Positions 15,415-29,530 of a DNA stretch of 64,000 bases are shown piece after piece. The notes beneath the pieces were generated by a model. It searched no databases and was not told the DNA's origin. It worked only from the letters and a program-made list of their open reading frames with translations. The first letter of the stretch is position 1, and every line of letters starts with the position of its first letter. The DNA comes from Glandiceps talaboti. Taxonomy: Eukaryota > Hemichordata > Enteropneusta > Spengelidae. A program made the translations under genes and the position numbers. The stretch lies in assembly GCF_964340395.1 (NCBI RefSeq), contig NC_135554.1:26109592-26173591 (forward strand), read 5' to 3'.

Positions 15415-16221
15415 ACTTTGGGGATTTCCTGACCTTTAATGAAGACATAACATATACCTTACTCTTTGAGTAGTTTCTTATAGGTCTCTGTGTGGTTGTA
15501 TCAAACAGATCCAATGAACAGTACAATGAAACAAGCAGTACTTAGAATACTGATTTTATGAAAAATTAATATACAATACGTAAGTGTCAATGCAGAAATT
15601 CTCTCTGTGTTCATTTTCTACTTCGCACCACATCAAAGGACAAATTTGTGAATATCTGCAAGTACCACTATCAAGGTTACGTATGTAAACAAACCAGTAC
15701 CAATGGCAAGCTTCCCAAAATAACCTGGCTGCATAGAGTAAAGTCGGCGACTATAAACAGCCATAGCAAGTACAAACCCTTGTCATTCTAAATATGGATA
15801 ATGGATATAGTATGTTGTTTTACTAACTCTCATATCGTCTTAATTTGAAATAATTGAGTCAACTTTCGACCGCTGTTACTATATAAACATCACCAGAACA
15901 GGTGAATGTTAGTTTTAACTGTTAGGAATATTGTATTGCAATTACTACACTAATTTGGCTGGCTACATCAAGGCTAAAAATGGCCGACATCTGTCACCGT
16001 ACTTCAAATATCACAACATAAGTATTTTTGTACATGGTGGAAGCTAATACGACATCATTTTCTTGACACTAGATATCCTCAGTATGAGGATGACTCCAGT
16101 GACATGTATCGATATTGAAATAACTCTGTAAATAATAACGTCAAATTCTTAGATTATAAACTTTGTAAAACCTCAGTCTGTCAATCTTTAACTATGTACA
16201 TGGTGGTAACATGTTAACTCT

Positions 16222-19200
16222 AAGAAACTGGATTACTCTACAGGCCGTTATACAGTAGTAGCAAACTGGATTACTCCATAGGGCATTATAGAGTAAGGAT
16301 ACTCCACAGACCATTATAGAGTAAGGGTTACTCCACAGACCATTATAGAGTAGGGGTTACTCCACAGACCACAGACCATTATAGAGTAAGGGTTACTCCA
16401 CAGACCATTATAGAGTAGGGGTTACTCCACAGACCATTATAAAGTAAGGATACTCCACAGACCATTATAGAGTAGGGGTTACTACACAGACCATTATAGA
16501 GTAGGGGTTACTCCACAGACCACAGACCCTTATAGAGTAGGGGTTACTCCACAGACCATTATAGAGTAAGGGTTACTCCACAGACCATTATAGAGTAAGG
16601 GTTACTCCACAGACCATTATAAAGTAAGGGTTACTCCACAGACCATTATAGAGTAGGGGTTACTCCACAGACCATTATAGAGTTGGGGTTACTCCACAGA
16701 CCATTATAGAGTAAGGGTTTACTCCACAGACCATTATAAAGTAAGGGGTTACTCCACAGACCATTATAAAGTAAGGGTTTACTCCACAGACCATTATAGA
16801 GTAGGGGTTACTCCACAGACCATTATAAAGTAAGGGTTACTCCACAGACCATTATAGAGTAAGGGTTACTCCACAGACCATTATAGAGTAAGGGTTACTC
16901 CACAGACCATTATAGAGTAAGGGTTACTCCACAGACCATTATAGAGTAGGGGTTACTCCACAGACCATTATAGAGTAAGGGTTACTCCACAGACCATTAT
17001 AGAGTAGGGGTTACGCCACAGACCATTATAGAGTAAGGGTTACTCCACAGACCATTATAGAGTAAGGGTTACTCCACAGACCATTATAGAGTAAGGGTTA
17101 CTCCACAGACCATTATAGAGTAGGGGTTACTCTACAGACCATTATAGAGTAAGGGTTACTCCACAGACCATTATAGAGTAAGGATTACTCCACAGACCAT
17201 TATAGAGTAAGGGTTACTCCACAGACCATTATAGAGTAGGGGTTACTCCACAGACCACAGACCATTATAGAGTAAGGGTTACTCCACAGACCATTATAGA
17301 GTAGGGGTTACTACACAGACCATTATAGAGTAGGGGTTACTCCACAGACCATTATAGAGTAAGGGTTTACTCCACAGACCATTATAGAGTAAGGGTTACT
17401 CCACAGACCATTATAGAGTAGGGGTTACTACACAGACCATTATAGAGTAGGGGTTACTCCACAGACCATTATAGAGTAGGGTTACGCCACAGACCATTAT
17501 AGAGTAAGGGTTACTCCACAGACCATTATAGAGTAAGGGTTTACTCCACAGACCATTATAGAGTAAGGGTTACTCCACAGACCATTATAAAGTAAGGGTT
17601 TACTCCACAGACCATTATAGAGTAAGGGTTACTCCACAGACCATTATAGAGTAGGGGTTTACTCCCCAGACCATTATAGAGTAAGGGTTACTCCACAGAC
17701 CATTATAAAGTAAGGGTTACTCCACAGACCATTATAGAGTAAGGGTTACTACACAGACCATTATAGAGTAAGGGTTACTCCACAGACCATTATAGAGTAA
17801 GGGTTACTACACAGACCATTATAGAGTTGGGGTTACTCCACAGACCATTATAGAGTAGGGGTTACTCCACAGACCATTATAGAGTAAGGGTTACTACACA
17901 GACCATTATAGAGTTGGGGTTACTCCACAGACCATTATAGAGTAGGGGTTACTCCACAGACCATTATAGAGTAGGGGTTACTCCACAGACCATTATAGAG
18001 TAAGGGTTACTCCACAGACCACAGACCATTATAGAGTAAGGGTTACTCCACAGACCATTATAGAGTAAGGGTTACTCCACAGACCATTATAGAGTAGGGG
18101 TTACTCCACAGACCATTATAGAGTAAGGGTTACTCCACAGACCACAGACCATTATAGAGTAAGGGTTACTCCACAGACCACAGACCATTATAGAGTAAGG
18201 GTTACTCCACAGACCACAGACCATTATAGAGTAAGGGTTACTCCACAGACCATTATAGAGTAAGGGTTACTCCACAGACCATTATAGAGTAAGGGTTACT
18301 CCACAGACCATTATAGAGTAAGGGTTACTCCACAGACCATTATAGAGTAAGGGTTACTACACAGACCATTATAGAGTTGGGGTTACTCCACAGACCATTA
18401 CAGAGTAAGGGTTACTCCACAGACCATTATAGAGTAGTGGATTGCTCCACAGACCATTATAGAGTAAGGGTTACTCCACAGACCATTATAAAGTAAGGGT
18501 TACTCCACAGACCATTATAGAGTAGGGGTTACTCCACAGACCATTATAGAGTAGGGGTTACTCCACAGACCATTATAGAGTAAGGGTTACTCCACAGACC
18601 ATTATAAAGTAAGGGTTACTCCACAGACCACAGACCATTATAGAGTAGGGGTTACTCCACAGACCATTATAGAGTAGGGGTTACTCCACAGACCATTATA
18701 GAGTAGGGGTTACTCCACAGACCATTATAGAGTAAGGGTTACTCCACAGACCATTATAAAGTAAGGGTTACTCCACAGACCATTATAGAGTAGGGGTTAC
18801 TCCACAGACCATTATAGAGTAGTGGATTACTCCACAGACCATTATAGAGTAAGGGTTACTCCACAGACCATTATAGAGTAAGGGTTACTCCACAGACCAT
18901 TATAAAGTAAGGGTTACCAGTGTTCTCCCCAGGATTTGTTGATAGGATATCGGCTCATTAGCATAAATTAGCATCAATTTACATATAATTATATTCCCGA
19001 AAAATCAAAGTACATCATAATAAAATTAATATCAAACAAGTAGTACATGTACATGTGACCAAAGGAAAGTTGAAGGCCAATTTATTAATTCAAAATATTA
19101 GCACCAAAAAGAAACTCATAAAGCAGTGTTATTGATTATTATTGTTAGGAAAGCTGAAATTATTTAAATCTTAATGTACACAGATAAATTAGACTTTCGA

Positions 19201-20160
19201 AACACGCAAAGTTTGTGTACAGCAACCGGCAGACATCGTGTTAGTCCGAAATATCGTGATACACGAGACTTACTATACTTCCGTATGGAGGACTTCCAAA
19301 ACTCGCGATAGTTTGTGACGTCATGGCCGCCATATTGGAAAATCCATGCGTAGTCGTACGATGTATCAGTCTACAAATTACAATGTCAAACTACAAACTA
19401 AACGTGTTTTCAGGGTAAAATTGAACATGAAGCTGATAATCGGAGATAACATTGCCACTTTATCGAAAGGTACATTAGTCTGTTCAACTCTTTTCACGAC
19501 ATTGAAGAATGCACATGCTCATGCTCTTGGGTTGAGACATACGGTGTTATCACTGTTACTCTGTCACTCATAGAAAATTAACTAGACACTGAATGTCAAC
19601 TTCATGCGTTTGTCGAACTTTTATACTTTATAGCAAAATGGCACGGCATCGTTTGATTTTATAGTTGTCAAAATCTGGCAGTTCCGACATGCTTCTACGG
19701 TCGAACCGACGTTACGGATGGGCCGGTTTTGCCTTTGATTTACCGAAAGCTGTTGTACCGAGTGTGAATCACACTACCATTAGCGGGTTTACGCATTTTA
19801 TTCCTATCGAAAACAATACTGACGGCAAACTTCAATGAAATCTGTCTGGTAATCATTACCATATCATAAACAAGGATGTCAGGCAAGATCTAAAGCGTCA
19901 CGGCACATTGTCAAGCGTCACGGCCTGCCGTCCAAGCGTCACGGTGCCGTGCCGCTTCAAGGGCCTGGGGAGAACACTGGTTACTCCACAGACCACAGAC
20001 CATTATAGAGTAGGGGTTACTCCACAGACCATTATAGAGTAGGGGTTACTCCACAGACCATTATAGAGTAGGGGTTACTCCACAGACCATTATAGAGTAA
20101 GGGTTACTCCACAGACCATTATAGAGTAGTGGATTACTCCACAGACCATTATAGAGTAGT
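16222..20160. repeat. second 29-bp minisatellite, about 95 units, interrupted by a transposon
   Basis: The unit includes TTACTCCACAGACCATTATA then GAGTAAGGG. It runs 16,222-18,916, is broken by a 1,064-bp TIR element, and resumes 19,981-20,160. The left edge (16,222-16,310) is degenerate. Variants include GTAAGG versus GTAGGG, AAAGTAAG, an extra T giving 30-bp units, and a 7-bp CACAGAC duplication giving 36-bp units. No coding sequence is present. Confidence 0.97.
18917..19980. mobile_element. non-autonomous TIR DNA transposon inserted in the minisatellite
   Basis: The ends are perfect inverted repeats CCAGTGTTCTCCCCAGG and CCTGGGGAGAACACTGG. It is flanked by TTA on both sides, or by GTTAC on both sides if the element is read as CAGTG...CACTG. 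The right end holds three AAGCGTCACGG subterminal repeats (about 19,889-19,945), as expected of transposase-binding sites. No transposase frame is present; the longest frame, about 75 residues at 19,346-19,573, looks meaningless. CAGTG termini suggest a hAT-like family but the 8-bp duplication is absent; TTA would suit PIF/Harbinger. Family left open. Confidence 0.85.
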
Positions 20161-21097
20161 CAGGGATCTGCCGACGCCGGTCGGCACCGGTCGCTAGCGT
20201 CCGGGACTCAGTCTTGCCGACCACCACTCAAAGGTTGCCGACCACCACCTTCAAGTGTCACAATTGGTTTAACATCGACCCCCATGCTCACTTTAATAAT
20301 TACACATTCATTTTCTGCCAACATGGGCGTATTGATTTAAAAGATAATGAAGTATGAAAATGTCTTTGAGAAAAGAACAATGTAGAAGACCATTAATTAC
20401 AATAATGACAAATACTCGACTATTTATAAAGACGAAGTGTGAACTGACAACAGCTGACGCTATACATCATTGTACATTGATATCTGCATGTGTACAGTAT
20501 GTGTGTGAATTACAGGGCAAACACGATGCTGCAGACTTTCGACTAGCATTCTTCAGCGTCGTCAAAAAAGTATAACAGCCTCATATACCTTTTATAAAGT
20601 GTTGACGTTGTGTCCGATCATTAGTTTTCTGTTCAATTTTACTCTGAAAACACTTTTAGTTAGTAGTTTGCCATCGTACATAGCACGACGATGAAAACAC
20701 GTAATTTCCAAAATGGCGGGTGGTGACGTCACAAACTATCGCGAGGTCTCATGTATCACGAGATTTCGTCTAAACGCAATGCGTATGTGTGGATATACGC
20801 AACTTTTAGAGTTTTGAAACTGCAGTCGCCTTTGGATATTTAGTTTGATTGAAACAACTTTAGCTTTTCAGAAAACTAATCAAAAACTGATTGAAAAAAA
20901 ATCGATGTGCAAAGACTGAGATTAGAGTTATATATCTGTAGAGAAAGAAAAGTTGGTTTTAACTTTTTCATTGGCAACTTTGATCATACACCATATACTT
21001 TGAGTGTACCATTAATTTATTCATGAATATTAATTATGCAAATTTGCATGAATATTAATTAGCGACCGGCACTACTCTCAAGCTTGGCAGAACCCTG
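20161..21097. mobile_element. second TIR element at the minisatellite edge, related to the first
   Basis: Inverted ends CAGGGATCTGCC and GGCAGAACCCTG, with AGTAGT on both sides (20,155-20,160 and 21,098-21,103). The left end carries TTGCCGACCACCAC twice. An internal block at 20,704-20,768 is the reverse complement of 19,246-19,342 in the first element, apart from an extra stretch of about 30-40 nt there (shared core TCGCGATAGTTTGTGACGTC). No transposase frame. CAGGG ends suggest a hAT-like origin; this is inference. Confidence 0.75.
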
Positions 21098-21103
21098 AGT
21101 AGT

Positions 21104-24100
21104 GAATTAGAAACTACTATGGTGTATCTCAAATCCTTGCATACAATAAATTCATTTACATATTCACTTTCTCATGTATATTTCTTTAATCTTTATCACT
21201 TTCTTTTTGAAGAAAACAAGAAGAAGGAGAGTGTCCCAAAAAATCTGGTCCAGAATAAACCTTTGTACAGTGTATATGAACTTTTCCCTAATAAAGACAT
21301 AGATCTATAGGTTAAGTATTAGGTCTAATCTTCTATTAACTTTGATACCAGCAGAAATATTAGACAAATATTAAATAAGTACATGGAATGATGCAAGTAC
21401 ACATAGATGAAATATAATACATGGATCATGTCATCATATCAGGATAGTACATTGTTATATGTCTTTGCATTGTACATAGATTCAACTGTGATGCTTATTC
21501 ACAGAATACATCTCATTACGACAATACAAATGTACATGTAATATGATGTACGAAGTATTTTAGTACTCTACGGTTCTATACAGACATTTACAGTCTACTG
21601 GGTTCAACCATAATAATAAATTGTAAAAAACTAGGAAATGAATTGACACAATATTTCATTCTATTGTTGGACAAATTTCAAACCTCTATCACTGTTCTTC
21701 TGTAAGGAGAACTCAACACTATTGATTTTGTTATGTGTGTACATGTAAGACTCTGGACAGCAAAAATGAAGGGGGAAATCTGGCCAACTTCCACTATTTC
21801 ACATATCATACGCTATGCTATGTAGCTGGGTATTCCAAGTAACTGGAGAGATACAGTGTACCAAAGTACATTTGTACATTTTACCATTGTTGTACACCAC
21901 TGCAATGACTGGTCAAACTTCCATAATTTCCACACATTGTACACTATACTATAATTCTTGCTTGGTACTCGGTATCCCAAGTAATTGGACAGACCTAACT
22001 AACATTTTACCACATTTGTACACCCCTGCAAACACTGGTCAAACTTCCATAATTTTCCACATATTATACACTATACTATAATTCTTGCTGGGTATGATCC
22101 CAAGTACTTGGAGAGATACTAAGGTACATTTTAAACACTGCTGTACACATTCTCCTCAGTCCGTAAATTTCACAAATCACAAAACAAGTCAGACAAAAAC
22201 TCTTACCGTGATAACTATTCACAAACTTACAATGTAGGTGAACTTCAAGTCAAGTCAAGTAAGCTGATGGGTCAGTTCTGTAATCACACACATACACCGG
22301 TAACGTACACCTGTACATATGCATGTAAATGTGGTATCCAGCTCAGAAGTGAGGCACTGTCATAATTATAATGTAACAGAGTACCTGAACAACATTCAAT
22401 TTCTAAAAAGGTAGTTACTAACTACATAATGACTACACAGTAGTACAGGATTCACTATATATAATGTATGAATCATAATCTGCAAACACATAAAAACTGA
22501 GTTCATAGTTATTTTAATGTATAAGATTAGATTAATATGGCTACCACCCTAGGCAGTGTAATGTATTTCTAAGCTAGTCAAGCATACCCTGCTATGATAA
22601 GGCTTCCTAAGTTTTGATAACGAAACTTGATAAGATAAAGAGTGTGATAATTGCATAAAACTTTTACACTTGAGAGGGCTTACATTTTACAAAGATAAAT
22701 ACACTATTTCTTTTATCTTTACTTAAAACCACACCCTTCCAGATTTGCTGCATATAGCCAATTTTATGAAAATTAAATACAGATTATTTTTCTTCATTAT
22801 TTTGTTTTATTCTTTTTGGTTTTCTTCCTTTCCTAAATTTGACATTTTCATTTGGAACCCCAGTCACGATTTCATAGCTATTTAAAAGCTATGCTACCAG
22901 TATTTTCAAAGACAGACATCGGAAAATGTTAAATGAATATTATGCATACCTAAAACATTTTCATTCTCTATGTCAACATTTTTACATCAGTTTCAATCAG
23001 ACCAATTTTTAACATTTTTAGTTCACATCTAATGAGCCAAGTACTGTCTCCTTCATTCAGTGTAAAATATAGAGCAACGGAAAAAACACCATTTTCTGTA
23101 CATTTTTTGTTGCACACAAACCTATAGTCATTGATATTGATATTGAACAGTTGAGAGAGGATTGATTGCTTGTCATAAAGTGTGTATACATTCAACCATG
23201 TCTCCCTACGTCTTTCAACACCGCTACTATTTTCTTACACAGCTAATCAATACACGCCACCATATAGACAAACAGACAGTTTCTTTGACAGTATGTTTGT
23301 ATAAAATGAACACTTTAAATTGTTACAGTGGAATTTACTAGCCATTCACTTTAAAACATGTAATAATGTACTCTCCATCACAATAGTGTCTCCGTTGACA
23401 ATTCACAGTAGTCTACATACTTCTATATGCTGTAAATACCTCTAACTATTACATTTCTTTTAACCATATGAATCAAACATAAATTTCAAGTGAGAAACGA
23501 CACCTTTTTTTTTACATCATACTTTTACATCTCAATGAGATGGAGTAAATTAACGATCGACATCTTTTAAGATTTCGTCTAGCTTTGAAAGAATTTTTAA
23601 GAAGTATTTTCACAATTGAAGACATTGAAGTGTGTCATTCTTATATTTATAAGTAATATGTAGCTAACTCATTTTTCAATCTGGTATATAATACTTCAAT
23701 GACTTTAAATACATTTATAATTTAAAACCTGAGTTATATAGTACACTTTCAGAAGTGTTTTTGTGTGGTGTAAGTCTCGTTTTTATAACAACAAATCTGA
23801 TAGATTACAAGCATATTTCATTTTAACACAGCTTGGATTATTAATACATTGTATTTATGATCACAAACCCTTTAATTTCAAGAGTTATAAACAGTTTTTG
23901 AAGTGTTTTGAAAGTGGTGTAAGACTCGTTCTTTTACCCAATAAATTTAAGTCTCCAGACATATTTGTCATTTTCACATACTTCAAAAAGTTGGAGTGAG
24001 AAAATTTACCAGCAAAATACTACACACTGTATTATTCTCTCTTTAAAAATACTTAAAGAAATCTTTCATCTTTTCATTTTTTCAAAGAAAACTCCTTGAA

Positions 24101-25439
24101 AACAATAAATGCATACTTTCACATAATAAATCATAAACATACTTGTTATTACAATTTTTCATCACGGTGAGAGTGAGCAATAAATATTGTTGTTACAAAT
24201 CACTCTTCACTTGAAATATTATTCTCATTTTATATTATAGGCTTACTCTTCATAATTTATTTTAAATCTATGGGTTAGAAGGACTACTATTACTGATACA
24301 AAACTGTTAAGTTATTTTTAAGTAATAGTTCCACATGACTATTTCAAAACAACACTGGCTGTAACTGGAGCATTATATTTCTGATCACACAACCAGCAAT
24401 ATATTTAATGAAAATTATTACAACTAAAACACCAATAATTAGATATTATGTATGTTAATTAGAGGTTGATTTTATACAAAACTAGTACAATTACAGGTGA
24501 AATCATGATCTGATTGGGAATGCTGATTTTAGGGTGCGAACCCAAAAATAGATTTGCTTGGATTTATTGTACATTGTACTGTACAGTACACAAATATATT
24601 TACCCACAGGTGATTCAATACTGTTCTGGGGGGGGGGGGTTACAATATTATATGCAAGTCATTACATGTATCAAATTACTTTTAAAAAATTGTTCCAGTT
24701 GCAGATAGTGCAGCTTAATTTAAATTTATCATATTTGTACAAGACTTGTTATTAATATCATAAATTTAAACTACCACACTTCTAACATGATTTTTTTTAC
24801 TTTGCAGATTTTCATCCAACAAAGTGGAATTTAATATATTATTTGAAGAGTAACTGCCACTTTAAAATAATTTGAAATGTTGGCTTATTTAGTTAAGACA
24901 ACATGTCTCACACATTTATGTGAAACAGAAAAACATATTATTAATTTGAAATACTTTTTCTTAACAAGTCAAAATAAATTTGGAAGTAAAACTAAGCAAG
25001 AATAATTTGGATTACATACACTTTCTTCTTATAACTTCTGCTAAGTGCATTTCATCTGTAAGTCTAAACTCTGGAGAATAAAATATGTCTCTCAACTGAA
25101 TATAATAACCTTGGCCATGGGCATAGAGATGAACATTTATTATTTTTAAAAAGCCATCTGATTTATGTTATAATATAATTATAACATCCATTTATTTCAC
25201 GATAACATTTGTGAATTCTTCAAATGGTATGTCAGGTCGTTTTCGCTCGAATTAAAGCCTTTCAGAATATTGAGTTTTTATATTTACTGTATGACCCACT
25301 TTTCCAACAATTCAACCATACATATATATTCAATGTGACGGCATTTTATTGATTCACGTCATGTCTAAACATACTGTAAATTACAAACGTTTTAAGTGGT
25401 CTTTAAGTTGATTATGTTTACTTGGACGAGTATATGGTT
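21104..25439. other. AT-rich region, no gene recognised
   Basis: Contains the 135-bp tandem repeat near 21.8-22.1 kb, a loose duplication of about 145 bp near 23,755-23,940 and a 12-nt G run at 24,628. Nothing coding is seen. Confidence 0.55.
21800..22140. repeat. diverged tandem repeat of about 135 bp, 2.5 units
   Basis: Repeated blocks: GGGTATTCCAAGTAACTGGA, GGTCAAACTTCCATAATTT and ACACTATACTATAATTCTTG. The frame across it is not coding. Confidence 0.85.
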
Positions 25440-26280
25440 ACTCCACTTAGAAATATCAACAGTTGGACTGGTTGATATACGCGTTCCTTTGAACTGACAG
25501 GACACCGAAGTAAGTGTCGCTGTTCCCAGGGGCAAACAATCAAACTTGACACCGAACACTGTTTGAATCGAGCCGCCTGCTCGTTTCGAAATAATGTTGC
25601 CTACCGAGTTACGAAAACGTGTCAGTGGATTACAGGATCATGGATAATGTGTCAACAGTTGCTATAAAGAGACGTAATCTTTGCAAACTTGAGAAAACCC
25701 CATCACTTCAGGAACAGTTTCAATTTGTTTGGTATTCGAGCAGTGGTAAACATGGTGTATACAACTAACTTCCTGCACAAAGAAAATATGTATACAACAC
25801 ACACGTTTGGCTTAATGACTGCTTGCACTCTCGTCTAGTTTTAAGATAGTAACCTACCTTCAAATAAAATAATTCCTTCAAACGGCAGATATGTGCTTCT
25901 TCTTCAACTCCCTCTCAGATACACATGATATCGCACGTTGCTGTCATTCCAACATCAAGAATGGGTCGAGAACTTCCAAGCTTGGCTTTGGTTCAGTCAC
26001 TCGTTGGACTCACCGCCAACCACCGTCAGAATGAAATGCGTGTTATGTTAATGTCAGTGGCGACTTTGATATTTCAGTAAGATTAGACGAATCTTTCCAG
26101 ATAAATGAAACAAAAAGAGCAACAGAACGCTCACACTGGCTTACAACTTGCGAGTAATCAAGAATTTGTACACGCACAGCTCTCACTGCTGATGTTTTCA
26201 AATGCGAGTCGCCATGTTTCATTTGCATAATTAATTCAAATATGCAAGCCAAAACGAGACCAAAAGGTGTCCCCAAACGT
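25440..26280 (-). promoter_or_regulatory. CpG-richer block: candidate promoter and non-coding first exon
   Basis: CG dinucleotides are denser than in the flanking AT-rich DNA. On the minus strand GGTTGGCG is followed by a consensus GTGAGT donor near 26,013, and a second good donor GAAG/GTAGGT lies near 25,858. An octamer-like ATGCAAAT sits at 26,228-26,221. No downstream coding exon on the minus strand was recognised, so the gene is hypothetical. Confidence 0.3.
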
Positions 26281-26597
26281 GCCGCACCCTTCAGGTGAAT
26301 ACCACATTTCGATAGGCATGATAGTGTACAAATATTTGTAAGATGTGAAAAAAGTGTGCAACTTTCTTACAATATAGAAATTTTCATCTTTAATTATCAA
26401 ATGAAAATTAAACTAAATCTAAAACGGATATCTTCATTTATCAAATTTATTGTTCGAGACCAAGCTGTCTACATTGCGCATTAAATACTGTTGGCGATCA
26501 GATTGAGAATTTCATTTTCAATCATGTTAAGGTTTCTTAAACTCTGTAATTTACCACTGAGAAAAAAACGCAAATACGAAAATTATATTGAAGAGCA

Positions 26598-26779
<182 letters not shown>

Positions 26780-27407
26780 ATTGAACTTTCTATTACATTT
26801 ATTTATATAACTTCTACAAATAACTCGTGCATTAGGAAGAGAAGTGATACAACATCAGTAAAGTCCGACTAGTTCCGCGTCATTAAATGCTTCTATATGG
26901 ATTGAGAAACAGATTACTCACTCCCCTAACATCAATTCTCACTCTCCGAAACAGTCATCGAATTCCAGACAGTTCTGTCCCAGGAGAAAATGTATATTGA
27001 TGTAAGTAGAAGGAAATGGATCGTTCAATTGTTGTGCAATGAATTTAGCTATTTATATAAATTTGCCTTTTATTCTTCAAAATATGTTCTTTATAAGCTT
27101 CCAATAAAAACATATCTATATAAACAATGAATATCCTGTATATTACAACATCGAAATTTGAGATGAGATGAGCCGACTATAGGTAAGCTTACAAGTCCCT
27201 TTTTTGTCTGCAGTCTTAGGGTGAATTATATGCATTGGTGGACGTATCATGCAAGACGGACGGGTTATGAAAAAATGAGTAAAAGTTAGACATTGATCGA
27301 TGACAAGATTTGAAACTAGTGACGTGTGACTGCAGAGAAAACCTTCTAAAGTACCGATACAGGATAACATATCAGATGTTTGTAGTTAAAAGCTTCCACC
27401 CTTTCCT

Positions 27408-27464
27408 ATGAAAATTTACTACCACGACTACTGTAACGGAAAGTACGGTATTTGCCCGGGGCAG
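27408..27464 (+). CDS. candidate first coding exon (19 codons) of an unknown gene
   Basis: ATG at 27,408 opens MKIYYHDYCNGKYGICPGQ and runs straight into a CAG/GTGAGTGAG donor at 27,465. The peptide has a varied, protein-like composition and the block is CpG-richer than its surroundings. I found no partner exon in phase 0 downstream. It could be chance. Confidence 0.25.
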
Positions 27465-28733
27465 GTGAGTGAGATTCCATCATTCAAATTATATTTCGTA
27501 ACTTCTAATTTGTTAAACAACGGTTTGTTGTGCACACTGCGTGACGATAGATTTGATTGATCGTAATCATCATTGGATTCTTTCTATAGACTCGAATTAT
27601 AAAACATGTCTAGGTGATCGAATACTTCTCTACCTCAAGGAAGGATGTCCCCTGGCTAACGATTTGTATCCAGACCGAGAAGGATGAAACTTCGTTATTG
27701 AAATTCCGGTATGATATATTAGACGTGACATCGACACAATCACAAAATAGAAGGGATTTAAAATAATTACAAAAAAATTACGAAACATGTGATACACCCT
27801 TTTATTCAACACAATACTATCTCTCTGTATGGATGTAGTTTTTATGACCATTTCGTTCTTGTTTCCTAATTTCCTCAGAAAATTCATCATATAGTTTGTG
27901 ATTATTTGAAAGCGGTCAGGAAAAGATCACAAGTTGTGTTTTTTTCGAAAGACATATCTTACATTCGTCATTGTTTAAGTCTCCGGTGGTCTTCTAATTG
28001 GTCTCCCAAGTATTCTTGATTACGTTGATTGTAAATATTATAAAACATCATACTATACAAGTCAGAAGCCCAAATTATAAAATCAATTATGTTGGTTGTA
28101 CATATTATACTGTGCATGTTGAAAACCAGAATTACAATCATAAAAGTCTAGCAGTGTGGGTATGATAAACGATTTAGATGACATAGGTAATTACTATTAC
28201 AGTGATAAATATAAATATAAATATATATCATAATTGATAATCTTAACACCTGACACACTTTCATTTGTCTTTTCTCTATCTCATAATATTTCATTTCAGT
28301 TATATTTTATTACCTGCTTATTTTCTGGGCTTACAGAAATCTGATAGCAATTCAACCACAAAAGAATATTCAGGCATAACTCATCTGTAGCGATGTTTCA
28401 TTCAACCACAGAACGGTATATCATATTATATGAAATGTGCACAGCGGGTTTTTAAAATTAAATGAAATCTACTTTGTTGTCCAAATGTTAACATTGTGTC
28501 GCAGTAAATCAAACCTATATCTAAGGTAAAGACATAAGACTTAGATATCTGTGCGTTAGATATAAATACGATATCTGTCAATCAGAGAATGTAAAGATAT
28601 TGCAACACATTTATGTATAGAATAGAACAACACAATCTAGCCATGTATGGTGGATGTATAGTAAACTGTGAGTAGAGTTAGGCTTGCTTACAGACGAACG
28701 AAGCACCTCTGTACTATATTCTGACAATGGTAT

Positions 28734-28940
28734 GGTAAGGTAAGGTAAGGTAAGGTAAGGTAAGGTAAGGTAAAGTAAGGTAAGGTAAGGTAAGGTAAGG
28801 TAAGGTAAGGTAAGGTAAGGTAAGGTAAGGTAAGGTAAGGTAAGGTAAGGTAAGGTAAGGTAAGGTAAGGTAAGGTAAGGTAAGGTAAGGTAAGGTAAGG
28901 TAAGGTAAGGTAAGGTAAGGTAAGGTAAGGTAAGGTAAGG
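28734..28940. repeat. (GGTAA)n pentanucleotide array, about 41 units
   Basis: Almost perfect, with one TAAAG variant near 28,770. On the plus strand every unit reads AAG/GTAAG, a near-consensus splice donor. The minus-strand frame of LPYLT repeats is an artefact of the array. Confidence 0.98.
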
Positions 28941-29149
28941 AACATTGTTAAAATCGAGTCATGACTTACTCCGTCCTCATTTAGCAATACAATCGGACTG
29001 AAGCACAACAAAAGTACATTCCCTGGTAAAACAACATAAAGCAAAACAACACAGCACAAAATAAACTATTCAAACAAGGCAAGCAAAACAAAAGCGAAGT
29101 AAACGAAGGTTGAAGTTATGGAGAGAAATAAAGTAGAGTATATATTAAT

Positions 29150-29250
29150 GTATATATACTAGTATATAGAATGTATGTATACTAGTATATAGAATGTATG
29201 TATACTAGTATATAGAATGTATGTATACTAGTATATAGAATGTATGTATA
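29150..29250. repeat. 23-bp tandem repeat, four units
   Basis: Units contain TATACTAGTATATAGAATG, itself palindromic around ACTAGT. Confidence 0.9.
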
Positions 29251-29530
29251 ATACATGTAATGTAGTATATAGTATATATATATGTAAGCGTACTTTATTA
29301 TGGCAAGCCGGATATGCCAAAAATATTATTTTATTTTAGCTATAGTATTTTATATTTTTCGTAGTTGCAAACTAATTTTAACCGTTTAGGTGTTGTTTTT
29401 CGATAGAATCCACACTTTTATTCCATGGTAACATTATTTAATTTAAACAATTGTATAGTGGATAGTGCGATACAGTGCCGGACAACACATGTCTTATTGT
29501 TGAACACAGAGGCAATGAATGTGTTATAGT

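Larger units (their letters stand above)
1..16221. other. AT-rich region, no gene recognised
   Basis: Apart from the repeats listed, I see no exon with convincing coding content on either strand; open frames are all short (about 60-105 codons) and unlike known proteins. A perfect DR1 hormone-receptor-type motif occurs at 2,990-3,002 and another at 14,928-14,940. It may be intergenic or long introns. Confidence 0.6.

Noticed and set aside
16222-20160. CRISPR-like regular repeat
   Set aside because: Units are head to tail without unique spacers; the DNA is eukaryotic.
28734-28940. Telomere-type repeat
   Set aside because: The unit is GGTAA, not TTAGG or TTAGGG, and the array is internal and short.
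28688-29059. Minus-strand 123-codon frame of TLPYL repeats
   Set aside because: Product of the GGTAA pentanucleotide array.
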